Under the pieces are notes generated by a model. The model was not told the origin of the DNA. It did not search any database and saw only the letters and a list, made by a program, of their open reading frames with translations. A stretch of DNA of 10,611 bases from Sphingobacteriales bacterium. Its GTDB lineage: Bacteria > Bacteroidota > Bacteroidia > Chitinophagales > Chitinophagaceae. Positions within the stretch are counted from its first letter, which is position 1, and each line of letters begins with the position of its first letter. Shown piece after piece: positions 1-5,620 of the stretch. A program made the translations under genes and the position numbers. The stretch spans positions 1 to 10,611 of the forward strand of contig REAQ01000287.1 in the NCBI GenBank assembly GCA_004294195.1, written 5' to 3'.

Positions 1-1
1 G

Positions 2-454
2 AAGCGCTATCAAGCATACGGCGGTCCTGTTTTTCTTGCTGCCGTTGTGGGCACAAGGACGGAGCATAACGCCCCTGCAAATCTGATCAGAATCAATGCA
101 TGGCCGGGTATGCTTATCCGCCCGGCTGTTGAAGCAGTAGGAGATCCGTCTATCCGCCCGGCAGCTGAAGCCGTGCTGTTGAGCCTGGGAAAAACCGTTG
201 CATGGGTTGATGATCTGGTGGGAATGGTTTCACCAAGAGTGATCACGATGATCATCAACGAAGCCGGATTTGCCTGGGAAGAGGGGGTCAGCCAAAAAGC
301 ATCCATAGATGTGGCCATGAAACTCGGTACCAATTATCCGCTCGGTCCATTTGAGTGGGGAACGATGATCGGGTGGCATAGGCTGAAACAACTGCAAAAG
401 GCGCTGGCCAATGGGGCCGGTCTTTATCAACCCTCCCAAACCCTTTCTTCCTGA
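2..454 (+). CDS. 3-hydroxyacyl-CoA dehydrogenase, C-terminal part (partial, open at left edge)
   Basis: This is the last 150 codons of a gene that enters from the left; the frame is open from base 2, so the GTG at 47 is not its start. The first ~50 residues match the end of the NAD-binding domain of 3-hydroxyacyl-CoA dehydrogenases (the INAWPGMLIRP stretch, then GKTVAWVDDLVGMVSPRV). The rest is the C-terminal helical 3HCDH domain, with the signature IINEAGFAWEEGVS followed by AMKLGTNYPLGPFEW. Enzymes of this family oxidise 3-hydroxyacyl-CoA to 3-ketoacyl-CoA with NAD+ in the cytoplasm, in fatty acid beta-oxidation or butyrate-type metabolism. The catalytic His/Glu and the Rossmann GxGxxG motif would lie upstream and cannot be seen. 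The stop TGA shares one base with the tsaB start (TGATG), so the two are probably transcribed and translated together. The family call is confident; the exact substrate is not determinable. Confidence 0.85.
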   Translation, partial: KRYQAYGGPVFLAAVVGTRTEHNAPANLIRINAWPGMLIRPAVEAVGDPSIRPAAEAVLLSLGKTVAWVDDLVGMVSPRVITMIINEAGFAWEEGVSQKASIDVAMKLGTNYPLGPFEWGTMIGWHRLKQLQKALANGAGLYQPSQTLSS

Positions 455-1125
455 TGAGTGGACTTCAATTGCATATCAATACCGCGCTCGACAAAGCCTA
501 TATTGCGGTTTCTCTGGATGGCCAGATCCTTGGCTATATGGAGAACCTGCAACAAAAAGAACATGCGTCTTTTCTGCAACCTGCTATCAAGGATATATTG
601 GTCTCCCTGAACAAGAAAGTTAGAGAATTATCATCTATTTCAGCGGTATATGGCCCGGGGTCCTATACGGGTTTAAGGGTTGGGCTGGCGGCCGCCAAAG
701 GCATTTGCTATGCATGCCAAATTCCTCTGATATGCATTTCAACGCTGGAATGGCTTGCCGTTCCTCACTTACATAAAGGTTTTGATTGTATTATTCCAAT
801 GATTGATGCGAGGAGGATGGAAGTGTTTACAGCGGCTTTTAACAATTCCTTGCAACCTTTGTTACCCTCCTGCGCTATGGTATTGGACGATAATAGTTTT
901 AGCGATATCCTACCTGAAAAGAAGACTATGTTCACGGGCAATGGTGCGTTCAAAGTGTCACAACACATTAGAGATCAATATGATTGTGAAAGCACACCAG
1001 TTTGTTCCGGGGCAGAGGAGCAGGTTGTATTGGCAAAAACGATGTTTGAACAACGATTATTTGCTGACCTCGTTTATGCAGAGCCCTATTATTTGAAAGC
1101 TTTCTTTACGACTGCCAACATATGA
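454..1125 (+). CDS. tsaB: tRNA threonylcarbamoyladenosine biosynthesis protein TsaB
   Basis: A 223-residue protein, the normal length for TsaB (YeaZ), an inactive ASKHA-fold paralogue of TsaD. TsaB binds TsaD and TsaE in the cytoplasm to make the t6A37 modification on tRNAs that read ANN codons. Family signatures visible are the N-terminal LHINTALDKAYIAVS strand pair, GPGSYTGLRVG at about residues 67-77, IDARRMEVFTA at about 117-127, and a C-terminal AEPYYLKAF. The start is the ATG that overlaps the upstream stop by one base, which places the conserved N-terminal strand right at the start. It is coupled to the 3-hydroxyacyl-CoA dehydrogenase gene without an obvious functional link. No hairpin terminator is seen in the 126 bases after its stop. 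Base composition looks somewhat more AT-rich than the downstream dioxygenase gene. Confidence 0.95.
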   Translation: MSGLQLHINTALDKAYIAVSLDGQILGYMENLQQKEHASFLQPAIKDILVSLNKKVRELSSISAVYGPGSYTGLRVGLAAAKGICYACQIPLICISTLEWLAVPHLHKGFDCIIPMIDARRMEVFTAAFNNSLQPLLPSCAMVLDDNSFSDILPEKKTMFTGNGAFKVSQHIRDQYDCESTPVCSGAEEQVVLAKTMFEQRLFADLVYAEPYYLKAFFTTANI

Positions 1126-1209
1126 AAGAATAGCCGTATCCGTTTAAATGATGATCGTGTTCAACCAGTTTACCGTATAATGGACGAATGCTTTATAATT
1201 TCGTATTGT

Positions 1210-1233
1210 TATCTTTAATCATAACCAAGTTAT
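1210..1233 (+). promoter_or_regulatory. Candidate promoter -7 box and 5-3-5 palindromic operator upstream of the arsR-type gene
   Basis: TATCTTTA at 1210-1217 matches the Bacteroidota -7 consensus TAnnTTTG at all but the last base. It is followed at 1221-1233 by a perfect inverted repeat, ATAAC-CAA-GTTAT. The palindrome sits between the -7 box and the ATG at 1252, where a repressor would block transcription. ArsR-family regulators often bind such AT-rich dyads and repress their own gene. No convincing -33 element was found, and both calls are by eye. Confidence 0.4.
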
Positions 1234-1251
1234 ATTATCACCTTTCATCCT

Positions 1252-1557
1252 ATGTCCAAGGTAAACTCCATTAACATCGATTACCTGAATGTCAAGAAAG
1301 CATCATTGGTGCTGCGCGCGCTTAACCACAAGTTGCGCCAGCAAATGGTCAAAATGCTGGACGAAAAACAGCGAATGACCGTTACGGAAATCTATGTTGC
1401 GTTAAGACTTGAGCAATCAGTTGCCTCTCAACACCTTGCCATCCTGAGAAGGGCCGGCATCGTTAAAACGGAGCGCGACGGAAAATTCATTTATTACCAT
1501 GTCAACTATGACCGTCTTGATCAGATCAACCATCTGATCAGTGAATTACTTGGCTAA
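1252..1557 (+). CDS. ArsR-family winged-helix transcriptional regulator without cysteines
   Basis: A 101-residue protein with the compact ArsR/SmtB winged-helix fold. It has N-terminal helices around LVLRALNHKLRQQMVKML, a helix-turn-helix at about residues 44-71 with the recognition helix in QSVASQHLAILRRAGIV, and a beta-wing at about 73-85 (TERDGKFIYYHVN). It contains no cysteine at all. It therefore lacks both the ELCVCDL-type metal site of classical ArsR and the cysteine pair that BigR/SqrR use to sense persulfide. The C-terminal helix has one His (NHLISE), which does not match the SmtB alpha-5 zinc site well. It is followed by a terminator and then by a persulfide dioxygenase-rhodanese gene, so sulfur-linked control is plausible from context only. 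The signal sensed is unknown. A palindrome upstream suggests autoregulation. Confidence 0.9.
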   Translation: MSKVNSINIDYLNVKKASLVLRALNHKLRQQMVKMLDEKQRMTVTEIYVALRLEQSVASQHLAILRRAGIVKTERDGKFIYYHVNYDRLDQINHLISELLG

Positions 1558-1576
1558 AGCGCTGTTCATCAAGTGG

Positions 1577-1612
1577 AAGAGGCCGCCCAGTCGGGCGGCT
1601 TCTTCATTTCAT
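1577..1612 (+). terminator. Intrinsic terminator after the ArsR-type gene
   Basis: The stem GCCGCCC (1582-1588) pairs perfectly with GGGCGGC (1593-1599) around the 4-base loop AGTC. It extends outward through AAGAG (1577-1581) and TTCTT (1600-1604) to about 12 base pairs, with one G-T pair. A T-rich run (TTCTTCATTTC) follows. It begins 20 bases after the ArsR-type stop. Because the outer stem is A-rich on its left, it could also work weakly from the other strand. It separates the regulator transcript from the dioxygenase gene. Confidence 0.8.
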
Positions 1613-1620
1613 CCCTTTTG

Positions 1621-1628
1621 TATCTTTG
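1621..1628 (+). promoter_or_regulatory. Bacteroidota-type -7 promoter box just upstream of the dioxygenase ATG
   Basis: TATCTTTG at 1621-1628 is an exact match to TAnnTTTG. The ATG of the dioxygenase follows after only four bases (CAAC). With the usual distance from this box to the transcription start, the mRNA would begin at or within a few bases of the start codon, giving a leaderless or nearly leaderless message. The expected -33 TTG is not clear because that region is taken up by the terminator stem. Confidence 0.65.
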
Positions 1629-1632
1629 CAAC

Positions 1633-3009
1633 ATGTATATACAACAGCTTTACACAGGATGCCTGAGCGAAGCGGCCTATTATATTGAAAGCAACGGAGA
1701 GGCTGCTATCATTGACCCCATACGGGACATCGATGAATATATGAACCTCCTTTCCAGCCGCGGCGCTACCCTGAAATATATTTTTGAGACCCATTTCCAT
1801 GCTGACTTTGTCAGTGGTCACCTGGAGCTTTCAAAGGCCACCGGAGCACCCATCGTGTTTGGTCCGGAAACGGAAACCAGCTACCCGGTAACTATTGCCC
1901 GTGACGGACAGGTATTTCCAATTGGCGCCTGCACCCTGAAAGTTCTCCATACGCCAGGGCATACCCTGGAATCCTGCAGCTACCTGCTGCAGAAAGAAAA
2001 TGGCGAGCCGCATGCTGTATTTACAGGTGATACCTTATTTGTGGGCGATGTGGGCCGTCCTGACCTGAGTTCTGGCAACCTAAGTTCCGATGAACTGGCC
2101 GCATTACTCTATCAATCCCTGGAAGAAAAGATCAAAACACTTCCAGACGATGTGATTGTTTACCCCGCCCATGGCCCCGGAAGCGCCTGCGGGAAAAACA
2201 TCGGCCCCAAAACGGAAAGCACCATTGGGGAAGAAAAAGCCGAAAACTATGCCTTGAAGGCAGAAAATAAAGAAGCATTCATCAAGGCAGTCACAGAAGG
2301 ACTATTGGCACCTCCGGACTATTTCATGCTCAATGCAAAGATCAACAAGGAAGGCTATGAGCAATTGCATGCCATCCGCGAGAAAGGCCTTACCCCCATT
2401 ACCGCCGAAGCATTGCATACATGGATACAAAACGAGCGTAAGCTCGTTATGCTGGATACCAGGCCGGCAAACCAGTTTGAAGAAGGGTTTGTTCCTGGCG
2501 CTATTTTCATAGGCCTGGAAGGACGGTTTGCAGAATGGGCAGGCTCTCTGCTGCCTTATGATACCGATATGATCCTCATCACTGAGCCCGGAAAAGAAGA
2601 AGAGGCTGTAATACGGTTGGCCCGGGTCGGTTTTTCCCGAATGATCGGCTGCTTGCAGGGTGGATATGACGCGTGGGTAAAAGCAGGATACGAAAAAGAC
2701 CTGCTGATCACCATTGAGCCCGATGAACTAATGATGGATCTGCCATTTGATGAGCACTTGTTGGTATTGGACGTACGGAAAGCGGCCGAGTACGACGGCG
2801 GTCATCTTGAGGAAGCAGAAAACCTTCCCCTTGACCTCATGAAAGATCCCGGAACAATGGCGATGATTGAGGATACGGATAACGTTTATGTTTATTGTGC
2901 CGGCGGCTACCGCAGCATGATCGCCTGCTCTTTACTGAAAAAAGAAGGCATTCATAATATTAGAAACATTGCGGGGGGATATAAGGCAATTAGTCAATTA
3001 GAAAATTAG
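1633..3009 (+). CDS. MBL-fold persulfide dioxygenase fused to two rhodanese domains
   Basis: A 458-residue protein with three domains. Residues 1 to ~250 are a metallo-beta-lactamase fold of the ETHE1/BLH persulfide dioxygenase type: THFHADFVSGH (H54, H56, D58), TPGHT (H110), FTGDTLFVGDVGRPDL (D133) and YPAHGPGSACG (H180). The family uses one iron to oxidise glutathione-type persulfide to sulfite. Residues ~262-352 are a rhodanese domain whose active-site loop reads ITEPGKEEE, with no cysteine, so it is probably non-catalytic. Residues ~362-458 are a second rhodanese domain with the catalytic loop C422-AGGYR, suited to sulfur transfer. The ATG at 1633 is chosen because it follows the promoter box and opens the conserved YIQQLYTGCLSEAAYYIE strand; an earlier in-frame GTG at 1573 lies before the terminator stem. 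The last codons and the stop are made of the octamer repeat that follows, so the C-terminus may be slightly shortened. Confidence 0.9.
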   Translation: MYIQQLYTGCLSEAAYYIESNGEAAIIDPIRDIDEYMNLLSSRGATLKYIFETHFHADFVSGHLELSKATGAPIVFGPETETSYPVTIARDGQVFPIGACTLKVLHTPGHTLESCSYLLQKENGEPHAVFTGDTLFVGDVGRPDLSSGNLSSDELAALLYQSLEEKIKTLPDDVIVYPAHGPGSACGKNIGPKTESTIGEEKAENYALKAENKEAFIKAVTEGLLAPPDYFMLNAKINKEGYEQLHAIREKGLTPITAEALHTWIQNERKLVMLDTRPANQFEEGFVPGAIFIGLEGRFAEWAGSLLPYDTDMILITEPGKEEEAVIRLARVGFSRMIGCLQGGYDAWVKAGYEKDLLITIEPDELMMDLPFDEHLLVLDVRKAAEYDGGHLEEAENLPLDLMKDPGTMAMIEDTDNVYVYCAGGYRSMIACSLLKKEGIHNIRNIAGGYKAISQLEN

Positions 3010-3154
3010 ACAATGCGGAAATGCGGCAATGATGGAAGTGCGGCCGTGCGTTGCCGGCCTGCGCAGAAACACTCGGAGTGACCGCGGGCGCGCCGCTACG
3101 CAAGGCGCGCCTTCCTTCATTGCCACACTGCCGCATTGCCACATTGCCACATTT
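2987..3154. repeat. Compound octamer/hairpin intergenic repeat, copy 1
   Basis: The left arm is six consecutive phased octamers: CAATTAGT (2987), CAATTAGA (2995), AAATTAGA (3003), CAATGCGG (3011), AAATGCGG (3019) and CAATGATG (3027). The right arm is CTTCATTG (3115), CCACACTG (3123), CCGCATTG (3131), CCACATTG (3139) and CCACATTT (3147), i.e. the same unit on the other strand. Bases 3013-3031 and 3118-3136 are inverted with 16 of 19 matches. The core contains TTGCCGGCCTG, CGGAGTGAC and two GGCGCGCC palindromes (3087-3094 and 3104-3111) separated by 9 bases, able to form an 8-bp hairpin. The element lies between convergent genes: its left end includes the stop of the dioxygenase gene and its right end touches the stop of the acyltransferase gene. 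A second copy lies at 7610-7785 in the same orientation. Short reading frames inside it are artefacts of the repeat. Confidence 0.85.
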
Positions 3155-4004
3155 ACTTCGCGTATTTCCACCGCCGATGTGTCCACAAGTAGTTAGCGGG
3201 ATGCTCACGGATGCAGGTCTCACAATAATCCCTGAACAAACGGGTGATTTCTCCATCGGGATAAGACCTCGGATCATCTGTGATGAACTCATATTTGAAT
3301 GAATACTTGCCCCTGCTTACCGGGAAAAAATATCCAAAAACAATAGCCGTATCTTGCAACTTTGCGCCCGTTTCAGGCCCCTTGATGAAAGGCACCTCCT
3401 TACTGAAAAACGGAAACCAATAGCCTACTTCTTTTCTGGGCGGGTTTTGGTCAGCTACAAGCGCAAGCATATATAACTTATCCTTCCAGTGAACAAACTC
3501 TTTTTTAAACTCAGTTGCAGGGATTAGGATAGTGCCATATCTGGCCCTGATTTTCCTGAACATTCGTTCGAAAATCGGGCTACTCAACGGCCCATATACG
3601 CCCAGAAAAGGATAAGTAAACTGTAAAGCCAGATTGAGGTTTATAATCTCCCAGTTGAAATTGTGCAGCGCCATCACCTGCACACTTTTGCCTCGCGCCA
3701 TGATATCATTCAGGGGTCTAAAATCACCCACAAATTTCTTCATGACCCCTTTCTTACCCAATGAAATCAGTTTGATGCTTTCAACCAACGTATCGCAAAA
3801 CAAAAGGTAAAAAGCTTTTGCGATCTTTATTCTTTCTTCATTGGTTTTTTCCGGGAACGCGATGGCAAGATTGTTCATCACTACATCTTTCCGATACTTG
3901 AAAACATTCCAGACCAAAAACCGCAAAAATTCAGATAGCCGATACATCACAAACCAGGGCAGCAATGAAATCAGGTATAATGGTATATAAACAAGGTAGT
4001 ACAT
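3153..4004 (-). CDS. LpxL/HtrB-like lysophospholipid (lipid A) acyltransferase
   Basis: A 283-residue protein of the LpxL/LpxM acyltransferase family, close to the usual ~300. A hydrophobic N-terminal segment (LVYIPLYLISLLPWFVMY) anchors it at the inner membrane. Family motifs are a stretch like the conserved NLAIAFPEKTNEER region (residues 45-58), the catalytic HX4E motif HNFNWE (H114, E119), ADQNPP in the middle, and the C-terminal YLWTHRRWK. In E. coli such enzymes transfer an acyl chain from acyl-ACP to lipid A; in Bacteroidota members of this family may act on lipid A or on other lysolipids, so the substrate is not fixed here. The ATG lies 6 bases after the nadB stop, so it is the last gene of the ispG-nadB operon. 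Its stop codon overlaps the outermost octamer of repeat copy 1. Confidence 0.85.
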   Translation of the reverse strand: MYYLVYIPLYLISLLPWFVMYRLSEFLRFLVWNVFKYRKDVVMNNLAIAFPEKTNEERIKIAKAFYLLFCDTLVESIKLISLGKKGVMKKFVGDFRPLNDIMARGKSVQVMALHNFNWEIINLNLALQFTYPFLGVYGPLSSPIFERMFRKIRARYGTILIPATEFKKEFVHWKDKLYMLALVADQNPPRKEVGYWFPFFSKEVPFIKGPETGAKLQDTAIVFGYFFPVSRGKYSFKYEFITDDPRSYPDGEITRLFRDYCETCIREHPANYLWTHRRWKYAK

Positions 4005-4010
4005 GAGGCG

Positions 4011-5609
4011 CTAAAGTACGATATCCTGTATCAATTCATGCTTATACGGATGGTCCGTATTAAAATGAAGACCCCTGCTTTCCGTCCGGAATTGTGCACT
4101 CTTTACCACCAGATAAGAGACGGTGATCATGTTACGAAGCTCGCAAAGTTGTGGACTCAACACGGTATGCCGATAAAGATCCTCGATCTCTTCATGCAAA
4201 AGATCCAACCTTCTACTCGCCCTTTGTAAACGAACATTGGTGCGTACAATTCCCACATAGTCCGTCATCAGCAACTGCATCTCTTTCAGGCTCTGGGTGA
4301 TCAGGATCATCTCCTTCGGCGCCGTGGTGCCTGCCGTGTTCCAGTCTGGTATGCCATCCTTAACGGGAATATCATCCACAAGGATCAATGAATTGAGATA
4401 GGCACGATGGGCAAACACCATCGCCTCCAGCAGTGAGTTACTGGCCAACCTGTTGGCGCCGTGAAGTCCTGTTGACGCACACTCTCCAACAGCATATAAA
4501 TTATGGATGCTCGTTCTGCCCCACTCATCTGTTTTCACGCCACCACAACTGTAGTGTGCAGCTGGCGCAACAGGGATCATGTCCTTCGCCACATCGATCC
4601 CTATCGATTTACATTTTTCATAAATATTAGGAAAATGATGCAGAAATTTCTCAAGGGGCATATGCCGGCAATCAAGCCACACATGCTCCGTACCATTGAT
4701 CTTCATCTCACTGTCAATGGCCCTGGCCACAATATCCCTTGGGGCCAGATCTTTGCGTTCATCATATCGCTCCATGAATGCTTCACCGGTTTTGTTCCGG
4801 AGAATTCCGCCGTCTCCCCTTACCGCTTCAGTGATCAGGAATGCCTGTCCCTTGGTATTGGGTTCATACAATGCAGTGGGATGGAATTGGATGAACTCCA
4901 TATTCTCGATCCTTCCCTTGGCCCGATATACCATGGCCACACCATCGCCCGTAGCAATAGAAGGGTTGGTAGTGGTCCGATAAATCTGCCCATTGCCTCC
5001 GGTTGCAAGAATGGTGATCTTAGCACGGATGGTTTCTATCTGGTTTGTTTGCTGATTTAAAACATACACGCCATAGCAATGAATGTCTGTGGTAGACTTC
5101 ATCACCAGAAAGCCAAGGTGGTGCTGCGTGATCAAATCAACCACAAAACAATGGTTGATCATTTTTACATTGGGACGCTTCATCACCGATTCCAGCAGCG
5201 CTCTTTCCATCTCCCTACCGGTCACATCTTTGTAATGAAGGATCCTGCTTTCACTGTGTCCACCTTCTTTTCCCAAGGCATAGTCGCCGTCTTCCTGTTT
5301 ATCAAATCTCGCACCCCATTCAATGAGCTCACGAACCCGCTGCGGTCCCTCTTTCACAACAATCCTCACCACGTTCTCATCACAAAGGCCATCTCCTGCG
5401 ATGAGTGTATCCTCAATATGCTTTTCGAAATTATCCGTTTCATCATCCCATACCGCAGCCACACCACCCTGTGCGTACTTGGTGTTGGTTTCATCAGAAC
5501 TTGTTTTGGTCATAACGATCACCTGGCAATCCGGCTTGGCCTCGGAAATCTTCAATGCGTAAGTCAATCCGGCAATGCCGGAACCGATGACCAGAAAATC
5601 TGTTTGCAT
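4011..5609 (-). CDS. nadB: L-aspartate oxidase NadB
   Basis: A 532-residue flavoenzyme, the expected length. NadB oxidises L-aspartate to iminoaspartate, which NadA converts to quinolinate in de novo NAD synthesis. The N-terminus has the FAD-binding dinucleotide motif VIGSGIAGL (residues 8-15). NTKYAQGGVAAV and HSESRILHYKDVTGREME follow. Active-site residues known for the E. coli enzyme sit at nearly the same numbers: QFHPT (H243), APRDIVARA (R291), PAAHYSCGG (H352) and HGANRLASNSLLEA (R387). These, rather than fumarate-reductase features, support aspartate oxidase over SdhA/FrdA. A C-terminal helical domain contains the RTNVRLQRASRRL segment. It lies 11 bases after ispG and 6 bases before the acyltransferase gene, all on the minus strand, so it is probably transcribed with them. 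nadA and nadC are not in the window. Confidence 0.95.
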   Translation of the reverse strand: MQTDFLVIGSGIAGLTYALKISEAKPDCQVIVMTKTSSDETNTKYAQGGVAAVWDDETDNFEKHIEDTLIAGDGLCDENVVRIVVKEGPQRVRELIEWGARFDKQEDGDYALGKEGGHSESRILHYKDVTGREMERALLESVMKRPNVKMINHCFVVDLITQHHLGFLVMKSTTDIHCYGVYVLNQQTNQIETIRAKITILATGGNGQIYRTTTNPSIATGDGVAMVYRAKGRIENMEFIQFHPTALYEPNTKGQAFLITEAVRGDGGILRNKTGEAFMERYDERKDLAPRDIVARAIDSEMKINGTEHVWLDCRHMPLEKFLHHFPNIYEKCKSIGIDVAKDMIPVAPAAHYSCGGVKTDEWGRTSIHNLYAVGECASTGLHGANRLASNSLLEAMVFAHRAYLNSLILVDDIPVKDGIPDWNTAGTTAPKEMILITQSLKEMQLLMTDYVGIVRTNVRLQRASRRLDLLHEEIEDLYRHTVLSPQLCELRNMITVSYLVVKSAQFRTESRGLHFNTDHPYKHELIQDIVL

Positions 5610-5620
5610 GAACTAATAAT

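Noticed and set aside
47..454. GTG at 47 as a true start of a short protein
   Set aside because: The frame is open to the left edge and residues before it continue the 3-hydroxyacyl-CoA dehydrogenase domain.
1126..1209. Terminator or small gene between tsaB and the ArsR-type gene
   Set aside because: No convincing hairpin with T-run and no open frame with coding features; only AT-rich promoter-like sequence is seen.
1573..1632. In-frame GTG start giving the dioxygenase 20 more residues
   Set aside because: It lies just before the terminator stem and upstream of the promoter box; the added residues do not look like the family N-terminus.
3087..3111. Core hairpin as a classical intrinsic terminator
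   Set aside because: No T-run follows the stem on either strand; it may still affect RNA ends, but not by the standard mechanism.
2987..3154. CRISPR array interpretation of the phased repeats
   Set aside because: Units are 8 bases with no unique spacers, arms are inverted relative to each other, and no cas genes are present.
2990..3302. Overlapping small reading frames on both strands across repeat copy 1, e.g. peptides rich in WQCG and AGNA
   Set aside because: They are translations of the octamer arms and GC-rich core; analogous Cys-Gly-Asn peptides arise from copy 2 (7613-7876), and they overlap the real acyltransferase end.
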